This document shows positions 56,001 to 64,000 of a DNA stretch of 64,000 nucleotides, piece by piece. Numbering within the stretch: position 1 is the stretch's first letter; every line of letters begins with the position of its first letter. The DNA lies in contig JALGQZ010000009.1 in assembly GCA_023105745.1 (NCBI GenBank), positions 47,769,967 to 47,833,966 on the forward strand. Reading direction: 5' to 3'. The position numbers were made by a program, and so were the translations under genes. This stretch comes from Austropuccinia psidii. Taxonomy: Eukaryota; Basidiomycota; Pucciniomycetes; Pucciniales; Sphaerophragmiaceae. The notes under the pieces were generated by a model. That model worked only from the letters and a program-made list of their open reading frames with translations. It was not told the origin of the DNA and did no database searches.

Positions 56001-57115
56001 CTTGGGAAGTTGTTCACATTGATTGGGTCACAGCACTTCCTCCAAGTGGTGACAAAGGTTATAATGCTTGCTTAGTCATTGTAGACAGATATAGCAAAAC
56101 TCCCATATTCTTACCATGTCATAAAGATGACACTGCTATGGATACAGCTCTTCTTTTATGGAGTAGAGTTATTTCTAATACAGGATTATTTAAGAATATC
56201 ATAAGTGACAGAGATCCCAAATTCACATCTGCACTTTGGACCAATCTTCATAGATTGTTTGGGACTAAGTTATCATTCTCTACAGCATATCACCCTCAAA
56301 CTGATGGGCTAGCAGAGAGGATGATTCAAACTTTAGAAGACATGATCAGGAGATTCTGTGCTTATGGATTAGAATTCGAAGACTCAGATGGCTTTACCCA
56401 TGACTGGTGCACTCTGATACCTGCATTAGAATTGGCATACAAGACATCAGTCCATTCTTTCACAGGACAAACTCCTGCTATGTTAGAGAAAGGATGGAAT
56501 CCAAGACTCCCAGCAGACACACTGAGGAAAGACTTGATTGACATTCATCCTACAGCTTCCAGCTTGAAGATAATGCTTGATAAAGTAAAACATCATGCAA
56601 AACAAAGTATGGATGATCCTTTTGATTATGCAAAACAGAAGTGGGACAAGAGTCATAAAGTACCAGACTTCAAAGTAGGGGACTTAGTTTTAGTTTCAAC
56701 CTTGAATTTTAATAATATCAAAGGCCCAAAGAAACTTAAAGATTCTTATGTAGGACCTTTTGTTATTGTTGCTTTACATGGAACCAATGCAATTCAAGTG
56801 GAATTGAGTAGTGAATTGGAAAATAAACACCCCACATTTCCAGTCAGCTTGATAAAGCCTTATCAACCAGCTGATAAAGAATTGTTTCCTTTAAGGAACC
56901 CAACTCCTTTAACTGTACCACCTGTGGAACAGAATGAAGACAAAAAGATAAAGAAAGTCATTAAAGAAAGGAGACTTAGGGGTAAAAATCAAAGAGAATA
57001 TCTTGTCAGATATAGAAATCCAGTACATGAAGATGAATGGATGGCAGAATCAGAAATACCTGACTCAGAAAAACTCTTGAGAAGATTTAGACATGAAAGA
57101 AGGCCACAAGCCTGA
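53024..57115 (+). CDS. pol: Q1 pol polyprotein with nucleocapsid, protease, RT, RNase H, integrase, chromo-like end
   Basis: This is a 1363-residue open frame; the ATG at 53024 is internal to the gag-pol frame, not a natural start. In order: zinc knuckle [14 protein letters not shown] near residue 80; aspartic protease [12 protein letters not shown] near 200; RT with [12 protein letters not shown] and catalytic YIDD near 547; RNase H ([13 protein letters not shown]); integrase zinc region ([13 protein letters not shown] to CHTCDRC). Then come the catalytic triad in [15 protein letters not shown] and [13 protein letters not shown], and a chromodomain-like tail ([16 protein letters not shown]). 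All catalytic residues are intact. These enzymes copy the element RNA to DNA and insert it in the nucleus. It is the best-preserved coding region of the window. Confidence 0.95.
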   Translation: MSDTMINMKILRKCGGELEHAIKSRCVEPCSTEDYINSMEDIITRTRIGKTWIRNPIESKIVSKIPREERRPERPVLKCHKCGSTSHLANTCPKKTKINEVQVIEEIQCTEEKEESDQDSAVSEDTPVEDYPIENISAFFEVTEVHTHLPQYSEDCCNLINIQDARMCKTKPAKGKGYTAGASCITSVLMSDIEAKVNLDTGAFCTCVGKDYLQIILPEWKNHLSPIEGVQFSSASNNMYPLGILDTNIVFPHPAGSVRMKTEIVVMDNCTSHHIILGNDYLNIYGIDINNRKDRYFTIGDNKRQKFAFSNMPKQISVVSSVKDPYKDEFVSKQLVEAQINPSLSPKMRNELIDVLYTYNNAFASDNEPLGAIRGHEIDITLNIDIPYPPVLRRPAYPASPRAREALEKHIQELIQLGVLRKVGHNEEVEVTTPVIIAWHNDKSRMVGDFRALNTYTVPDRYPIPRIQETLTQLSKAKYITSMDALKGFHQNVLTPKARKLLRIITHCGIYEYLRMPFGIKNAPSHYQRMMSTIFPTELSEGWLIIYIDDIIICSDSWSLHLERLARVLHKVAEVNMKISLKKCNFGFEELKALGHVVSGLSLGIDKNKVAAVLLKPIPQNEKEMMSFLGFASYYRQHLKDSAILAKSLYRICDQQTVFEMTQERIKAYKKIKKALTEAPLLLMPDWNIPFKLYIDSCGDGLGAALHQVQIIDDKPTEGPVCYISRQIKPTEARYGASQMECLCLVWALEKLHYYLDGSVFEVTTDCNAVKSLLNMKTPNRHMLRWQIALQEYRGNMTIVHKAGNINKNADGLSRWALANTPDNPAYVPLEAEPQIPIEGINITDIGTEFFEEVRESYKQDKNCHILTSLLDKDCKDISLVNALDEVWKNSYSEGRFHLFDGIIYHRTKHSCVMTLCSRLLINTILHECHDSIYSGHLSEDRTLVKVKNCAWWPSWRKETIEYCHTCDRCQKANRSTGKKFGLMIHIQEPKSPWEVVHIDWVTALPPSGDKGYNACLVIVDRYSKTPIFLPCHKDDTAMDTALLLWSRVISNTGLFKNIISDRDPKFTSALWTNLHRLFGTKLSFSTAYHPQTDGLAERMIQTLEDMIRRFCAYGLEFEDSDGFTHDWCTLIPALELAYKTSVHSFTGQTPAMLEKGWNPRLPADTLRKDLIDIHPTASSLKIMLDKVKHHAKQSMDDPFDYAKQKWDKSHKVPDFKVGDLVLVSTLNFNNIKGPKKLKDSYVGPFVIVALHGTNAIQVELSSELENKHPTFPVSLIKPYQPADKELFPLRNPTPLTVPPVEQNEDKKIKKVIKERRLRGKNQREYLVRYRNPVHEDEWMAESEIPDSEKLLRRFRHERRPQA

Positions 57116-57243
57116 ATATGTCTATAAATGTGCTTTAATTCACTTGATCTGAGTAATGTGAAGAGGTTGGACAGTGGACATTAACCCCCTTTGGGGCCTT
57201 ATTCTTTTATCACTAATAAAATTGTAGTACAATTTTATTTTTT

Positions 57244-57255
57244 GGTGGGAGGGAA
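57244..57255 (+). promoter_or_regulatory. Q1 polypurine tract
   Basis: GGTGGGAGGGAA directly before the 3' LTR. Between it and the pol stop lie about 128 noncoding bases. Confidence 0.85.
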
Positions 57256-59180
57256 TGTGAGCCTTGAGGTATATTTTACATACCCAAATAGGCCACAATT
57301 ATCTTAAAAAGAAATTTTGAATTATGCAAAACTCAAAAGTCATGCATATATCCAAAATTCATCATTTTCAATCTCAGAAAAGATGAATAACTTTTTATTG
57401 AGTAAGTAAATTCATGGATTTAAGACCAGATTTGGATTCTACACAAAAATTCACCCAGGGTAGCTCCATAGAATGAATAAGCTCAATTTAAGTATTTAAG
57501 GTGGTAAAATGGAAAATACGTCAATACCACATCATTAATACCACATAAAAGATCCGTGAAAAATTTTGTTTTTCTTGATTTTTAGCCAAAATAATGGGAA
57601 AGTGAGAAATCCCATGTTACATATACACTAAGAATACTGTTATGCATGTTTTCAGCACTTAATATAATGGTATTCTTACATAGACTTTTGGTACACCCAT
57701 AGTGGATATCTCACTTTAAGCTTAAATTACTATTTTGACATAAAAAATAAGCAAGGGGGACAAAAGACATCAAAGAGAGCCAGGGTACCCAACTTCTGAG
57801 GCCTCAGAGGCGTGGATAGCACCAGAGCATGGATCCATGGCTCATCTTGGCCCAATTGGTAAACTAAAACTCTTTGGGAACTTGGTTACCAAGTTACAAC
57901 TACTGTAAAACACCAGAAAATAGCAAATAACCTGCTATTTTGACGTGCCAAGGAGGTAATGAGCTACTTACACTCCTGTAACCATGTCAATTACTAATGA
58001 CTTTCCATGGATAAACCCCAAAAGAGTAATTAAAACCCTTTTGGGACCCATATTCATTGATTTACCTCATAGCAACCAGCAAAACACTGCTATTTGCAAT
58101 TCTACGTAGAAATGAGGTAAAAACTTCAAAAATTCATTAAAAATACAATTCTTAATGAATCTTTCTGAAGCTTTCAGGACTAAAGGAGAACTGTATTATC
58201 TATGGTAAAACCAAAAAGAATTACAGTTTTACTAGTAAAATTAAAAGTGTTACTTACAGTCCATTTTTGGTGATTCTACGTGAAACACTGAATCTTCAAA
58301 AATTCACAGTAATTACAATCTGTGATGAAATTGGCAATAACATTGATAAATTTGAGAAATCAATGATTATTTTAGAATAAAAGAAGATTTACAAGTGTTA
58401 CTCCTTTTATTCTTAACCATATTGGGGTTGGTAGTCACGTAAAAGCATCAATTAAGTAATTATGATAATCTTACGTGACAACTGATGATGCAATCAATAA
58501 TCCAAAAGGGTTTATTGTTTTCTCACTCACTGGTTTTTCAGTTTGCTCCATGGCACGCCTCTGTGAGCTGTTGTTGACTTAAAAGAGGCCTTCTCTTGCT
58601 GTTTTTTCCACATTATCATCATCTTATCAATTTATTAAATCATTATTACCAACAAGTAAGTATTAGTTACAGCTATTCTTAAGTGTTTTAAATCTTTCAG
58701 AATCAACCAGAAAGACGTGAAATCATAGAATCCAACTATATATTGTTGTAATACTGTTATAAATCCTTTTGATCCCTTAAATCCACAATTCCACGTCAAA
58801 TTTCTCTACTCTTATCTATCAATAAGTTCTTTGGAGTATTAGTGAGTCATTTATCTTTAATTCTTAAAGTTTTTCTCTAGTAATAGTTTTCTTCAAGAAT
58901 TATCTTTATAATTATTCTTGTAAAAGATAATTATATATTAAAATAATTTATTATTTTAATAAAAGAAGTTTTTATTATTAAGTTCTTCTTGTAATTGATT
59001 CTTGTAGACAATTACTGCTCACTGTTATAATCACTAGTAGTGTATAACACGTGAAAGAAATAATTTTATAATTATTTAATTGTGGTTATAATAATTCTTT
59101 ATTATTATATTTCATAAGAACAGACATAGTACTGTTGATTAATAGTAATATTATCATCAGTTTCATAGTCACATCTTACA
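57256..59180 (+). repeat. Q1 3' LTR
   Basis: Same edges as the 5' LTR. 1925 bp, about 1.3 percent different by eye. Followed by TCTAG at 59181-59185. Confidence 0.94.
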
Positions 59181-59185
59181 TCTAG

Positions 59186-60498
59186 AATCATGAACCAGTG
59201 CTGCACATGCTTTGAAAGAGGAAAGGTCATTACTGAAAGATTTTGAAGGATAATTATAGTCCCTATGATCAACATCAAAGGTGATCACCCCTTGCCTCCA
59301 ATCAATTGATGGATTAAAATAATTAAGAAAGTCAAAGCCTAATATGAGGTCTTCTCCGTTGGGAGTATCATTCAATGCTTGGGAATGAAGGAAGCTCAAC
59401 CATATATGTAGTATGTCGAGTCACAAATAAGGAAGGGGACTCAGAGGAGTCCAAAATGATAAGAGAACTCTTCTCTGGGAGTTCTGACCCTAGTCAATTA
59501 ATACTTGTGAATGAACCAATTTGCAATAGCTGAGTTGGTAGCACCAGAGTCAAGGAGAATAGTGTGAAAAACATCAGAAAGAGAAGAAAAAACAAAGAAT
59601 TTAAGAGAATTCTTGACACCAGTATTCAGAATGCACAATTGTGCTCCGGATGGAAAGTAGTGAAGACCATTAAACACAACATGATCTTCACTAAGGCTTT
59701 TCCCTGGCTGGGAAAATTGCCTGACAATTGGCAAGCTTGTTTTGGGGCCTTTTGAAACAGGACTCAAGACTATGCTTCCTACCAAAATAGGTACATAGGC
59801 CCTCCTTGATTCTTCTTTCTTTTTCAGAATTCATTAACTTGAAGTCTTTATTAAACAAATAACAATGGCGCTTGTCCCTCCTCTGAAATTTCTTCTTCTT
59901 CTTTTGACTTGAGCTGAAAGAAATTTGAGGATGAGAAGAATTTGACTTTGAGGCTTTGGGCTTCTTCTCTTGATGATGACTCTTCTCTTTTTGCCTCTTA
60001 TGGTACTTGGTATCAAGCTCCAGATTTTTGGGTAACATCCATTAAGTCCTGAAGAGTGTCAATTCTTGAAAGATGGCAGGCCAATTGATCCAAATTCCTG
60101 GATGGCAATCCCTTCCTGAAATGATGAATAAGGGCCCTTTGACCCAATATCCAATTCTTGAAACCAAAATTCTGAAATTGGCTATGTATAATCTTAGAGA
60201 ATCCAACTCTGTTTGGCCTTTCTAACTTCATTTGGGTCCCCAAATAAAGTAAATAGTTGAGATTCAAATAAGCTCCAAGAATTGAGGAGGCAATTTGAGT
60301 ATTGATGTCTGAGATTGGAAATATAAGTCTCAATCTATTTTGCAGCCCTGCCGATGAGAAATGAAGTGGCATAGAGGAACTTCTTTCTGTCTTGAGAGAG
60401 GTTTGCCGGATCATTATGAAAGATTAATTGGCAGGACTGAATAAAGCTTCTAACTTTGAAGGGCTAAGTCCCATCAAAGCATTCTGGTGCCTCCATAG
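59186..60498 (-). pseudogene. gag-pol: P2 protease and gag remnants
   Basis: It continues P2 beyond Q1. 59169-59399 and 59498-59785 are protease pieces (LLDSGATNSAIAN). The gag-pol junction with GGGAAAA and its stem lies at about 59660-59705. 59691-60038 and 60013-60414 are gag pieces, including the knuckle region CTYFGRKHSLESC, in which the second Cys is Phe. Frameshifts and stops throughout. It is cut at 60498 by P3 within gag. Confidence 0.85.
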
Positions 60499-62018
60499 TG
60501 TCACAGGGGCTCTTGGACAGAAAAACAAGAGTGGCCTGGCACTCACCAATCAAGGCGCTCACTTGGAAGACTCCAAAAGAATAATGAAAAGAAAAATAAA
60601 TAATTGAATTTCTCTAAGAAGAATGCAAGTACAAGAATGAGATGCAATAAGAGAAATGAGAAGCCAAAGGGCCAAAGAGCCAACAAAATAAGTCCTTAAT
60701 CACTGTTTCAACCTGCCAAAATGAAAAACAGAATTAATAAGGATATGATCACCAAATATCCATTGACAGGCAAAGAAAGAAAATAGAAAAGGTGCTAAAT
60801 GACTCACTTGATAATATAAGTATTCACTTCACAAAAATGGTCAGATAAATAAAGATAAAATAAAATCAAAATATATTAATTAACTGGGGAAAAGACCCCC
60901 AGGGTCAAAGGAGGCTAGTTTATGTGAAAGGTTGAGAGCTTGACTCCTTCAGCCTGACGGCTGGTCTGTATTGAATCCTTGAAGCTGTATTGACAGCTTG
61001 ATGAAGTGTATACCTTGCCAGATTGGGAAATGAACTGTGTTGAATAATTTATCCAAGATGTATGATTGAAATACAAGCCTTCATGAATAAAAACTGTAGT
61101 GAAATGAATATGGTTGCCAAGCTGGTTTGATGGAGCATTGACACTTGAGAACTTGTTTGGAGCTGCCTCTTGAATACACCTTGGAAATGAATTGACAGTA
61201 TTCCCTTGGAGGGATCACTTGAAGTGAGAATAACCAATGAATTCCTGATGGCATCATTGGTCTTTGAGAAATTACACCTGCACTTGAGCCTTGATGGGTC
61301 TTCTGGATGACATGACACTTTGGTGAATTATGGAATGTTGAATTACCCCTCTGATAGTCACACCATTGAATTGCTGGTGAAAAAAGGTGCAGAATGGTGT
61401 ATAACACGAATTGTGACAATTTGAGTTGCGGAGGGGTAAAAGTGGCCAGAGGACTTTGTGAGTGAAGTCAGGAGGATGAGAGTGAAAATTGGGTTTGGGT
61501 TAACTTCAGAGGTGAGAAGGGGTTTCTGGGCGTGTTTGCCAATTTTGGGTTTCTGGTCAAATACAGCTTATACAGCTTTAAAACTGTATTTGTGCAAAGT
61601 CCACAGAAATGCACAAGATGCACAAAAGGGAAAAGGCCTGATATGGGCTTTTGGACATATTTCCCATAATACATGGGAAAATGGCATATACAGCTGAATA
61701 TAGCAAAAATGCGCAAAATTGGAAAAAGTGTGCAAAATGTATTTAAAGCTTAAAAAGCCAAATACAGGCTTTTGTGCTGTATTTTCCCTATTTACTGGAA
61801 AATACTTAAGAGTGCCCAAAAGCAGAGAAAGGCCAGGAAGGGCATGATGATGGTGAAGGGGCCAGGTTGGCCCCAGGAGTAAAATGACCATAAAAGGCCA
61901 GAAAAGATGAGAGGGCCGATTTGGCCAGTGATTATTGATATGGCCAAATTTCCATAACATTGATATGGCACTGAAATGCCATATGGAGTCCACGAGGGTA
62001 ATAACCATGGTTGTGAAA
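60499..62018 (-). repeat. P3 3' LTR
   Basis: It starts TGTCACAGGGGC and ends GGTTGTGAAA, one base off the GTGACA consensus. 1520 bp, close to the P1 LTRs but diverged. The GCGCAAA array is reduced to traces near 61700. It holds the conserved block at 60872-60901. The bases before it, CATAG, should recur beyond the window. Confidence 0.87.
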
Positions 62019-62821
62019 GTACCCCCCACCTTAGAATGGTGAGATCCTGAGCACCAGGACAAGGTTAAGCCTGTTGAGGCAACTGGAAAGGGTTGAGACA
62101 GGGATTCAGGAGAAGTGATTAAGAGAAAAAAAATTGGATACTGATATTAAAGAATTGGCATGTGACGTGGGACATGCTCGATCTTCTTTTGACATTGGCT
62201 TCAGAGCTGATGTAAGTTGAAAATGAGTAACATTGGTTCATGAATTTATTATGACGTAAACAAAGAAAAATTTGAAATGAAAATAAAATCAAAAGAAAAG
62301 AATGAAAATGAAATTAAGAAAAGAAAAAATGAAAGAGAGATGAGTTTTGAGGAGGTTCCAATCTTTATCACAGAGGTTGGTAGTTGATTTTGAGAATTCG
62401 CCAAGGACCTGGAAAGGAGAACTTGATTCCAGATGCTCACAGAGTGGCCAAGGTGATGTTTTGACAGATTGTAGACCCCTCAGGGAAGTGCAAACCAGGA
62501 GAGGAACTTACATTTGGTAATTACCATTCCTGCCAGTGCCACAAAAAGAAAAGAAATTTTCTGAAAGAATGACTTGAAATTGAAAAGACTTGGAAAGAAA
62601 TTGATGAAAGGAATGGTGCATTTTCCCAAGCTAAAATTAACATGATTTTTGGAATTGATGTTGAAAGCCATGCCAAAGATCTGTGTCCAAAATTTGTAGA
62701 GTGCTAACAGAGTGGCCAAGGTGATTCTTACAACAAGAAAGGGTAGAATACCTCTAAAGATGCATACCAGGAGTGGGACTTACTTTTGGTAATTCATCTC
62801 CCCACCAAGCACCATAAAAAA
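62019..62821 (-). other. P3 polypurine tract and 3' untranslated region
   Basis: GTACCCCCCACC abuts the LTR (62019-62030). The two duplicated blocks seen in P1 recur at about 62434-62543 and 62700-62818. No gene. Confidence 0.75.
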
Positions 62822-63335
62822 TCAAGCTCTTGAAGAATTGGGTCCTGGCTTGTCAGGATATAAAGAATGAAAATACTTGACCAGTTCAGGACAATTGTTT
62901 GGATTTTCATCTGGTTCCCAAGTAGATCTTTCTGAGTCTTGACTGAAACCTTTCCATTCCACCAAATAACATAATTTGCCTATCTTAAGCTTTGAGGCGA
63001 GTATTTGAGAGACTTCCAATTCCTATTCTTCTTCAATGATGATTGGAGGAGGAGGCTCTTGATGCCTATTTGATATTTTTGGTGTCTTGACTGGTTCTAA
63101 GTGTGAAATATGGAAGACTGGGTGGATGGACTTCCATTGAGATGGGAGCTTGAGGTGGTAGGCATGAGTGTTGAATTTCTTCAAGATTGGAAAAGTACCC
63201 AACTATCATTCAGAAAGTTTTTTGGTGGGTCTAGTTCATTTGATGTTCTTGGAAGAAAGCCATACCATGTCACCAGGATTGAAAACAGGTGATCTTGCTC
63301 TACTTTTATCTGCATACGTCTTAAATGTCAGCTGG
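62822..63335 (-). pseudogene. pol: P3 pol remnant: integrase end and chromodomain
   Basis: 62822-63019 encodes a chromodomain close to that of P1 (YLVEWKGFSQDSERSTWEP). Upstream the frame is broken by a stop near 63028, and the remaining integrase tail (63040-63335) is decayed. It is interrupted at 63335 by the second S copy, after a match to P1 that ends near 6616. Confidence 0.82.
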
Positions 63336-64000
63336 AGTCTATGTTGAAGCAGTAATTAGGCTATTTACGACTAGAACTATGACTGTGACACATAGAAATG
63401 ATTTTAAAGTAAGAGTTTTAATTTGATATAATGGTTTATAATATAATATAAGGGTTCTACTATTGAAGAATAATGGTGGTGAGTGCTATTGAGAACCCTG
63501 GGTGCAGTCTTACTGGTTGAATTACTATAATAAGGGCTACAATGATTGAAATAATAATTATACCCTGATTATTACCCAAGAGTAGAACTGATTTTGACAG
63601 TTTACTATTTAGGATATTCGAGAGCAGGATGAGGAAACAATTCTGGCTGTGAAAAGCCTCCTTGTTATCCTTAAATAGGGTGGAAAGCGTGCTAGATCTT
63701 TCCATGTAGAGGAAGTGACGATTTTTTCACTCTCCAGTACTGGCTTGTGATTTGCAAACAGCCTGAATAACCTGTATTGGGCTCAGATGTGGCTTTTAAA
63801 CCACATCTGGGCAGTTTTCACCAATACAGGGTGGAAATTTTCATCTGGGGACCTCACAGCCTGATTCTGATGTGTATGACGCATAGAATGCTGTACAGAA
63901 ACTGTATGGGACCCCAGTATTGACTGAAATATGGGGTGTTGAAGTAAAAACATGCTTCTTTGTCTATTTGACACCTCATATTCATTATTACAGGATATTA
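63336..64000. repeat. Second S-type LTR, cut by the window end
   Basis: TGTCAGCTGGAGTCTATG begins it. It matches the reverse complement of 45640 down to about 44965. Its other edge is outside the window. Frames on it are not supported. Confidence 0.72.

Larger units (their letters stand above)
48886..59180 (+). mobile_element. Q1: full-length Ty3/gypsy retrotransposon (10,295 bp)
   Basis: Two LTRs (1924 and 1925 bp), TCTAG duplications, a primer site, leader, gag-pol in one frame and a polypurine tract are all present. It is inserted in P2 pol. LTRs differ by eye at about 25 positions (about 1.3 percent), several of them CG against TG or CA. gag carries four stops, pol is open. Confidence 0.95.

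Overview
The window reads as a repeat-dominated, AT-rich fungal genome segment. Several retrotransposon proteins, above all the large polyprotein at 53024-57115, look to me nearly the same as predicted proteins of the myrtle rust fungus Austropuccinia psidii (Pucciniales, Basidiomycota). That identification is from memory and was not checked. I see no intact host gene, rRNA or tRNA. Almost every base can be assigned to nested transposable elements. Copy names used below: family P = Ty3/gypsy chromodomain elements with LTRs of about 1.5-1.65 kb (P0, P1, P2, P3); family Q = a second Ty3/gypsy family with LTRs of about 1.9 kb (Q1, Q2 and solo LTRs); N = a gag-protease element without reverse transcriptase; S = an LTR family seen without coding sequence; plus one Tc1/mariner element.

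Layout. 1-2080: minus-strand P0 (broken gag, leader, first part of its 5' LTR). P0 is split by N (2081-24750, minus). N's 3' LTR is itself split by the near-intact P1 (3768-13470, minus, TSD TTCCA), and N's 5' LTR is split by the Tc1/mariner element (22454-24216, TA duplication). P0's LTR resumes at 24751-25822 and lies in the integrase of the older, decayed Q2 (25823-34907, minus), whose gag also holds a solo LTR (29330-31214, TSD GTGCT). 34908-39040 holds the only non-LTR-element coding remnant, a decayed plus-strand gene split by a 761-bp solo LTR at 36570-37330. 39041-39947 is a truncated Q LTR. 39948-60498 is P2 (minus, decayed), which hosts a solo Q LTR (41021-42925, TSD GTTTT), an S LTR (44191-45640) and the full-length Q1 (48886-59180, plus, TSD TCTAG). 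P2's gag is interrupted by P3 (60499 onward), and P3's pol is interrupted by a second S LTR running off the window end.

How the parts work. P1 shows a full chromovirus plan: 5' LTR, self-complementary primer site, gag, a candidate -1 frameshift cassette (GGGAAAA, 6-nt spacer, 11-bp stem), pol (protease, RT, RNase H, integrase, chromodomain) broken by one stop codon, polypurine tract, 3' LTR. N carries gag and protease in -1-related frames over an A8 slip site, a 5' AUG-less frame, and an array of eight hairpin-bearing repeats, but no RT or integrase. It would need proteins in trans, yet most of its LTR length is nearly identical between ends. Q1 has a long open pol but four stops in its gag frame and overlapping reading frames at the start of gag. 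The most interesting signals are regulatory ones inside the elements: self-priming, frameshifting, a conserved leader splice-acceptor-like site, and the hairpin array.
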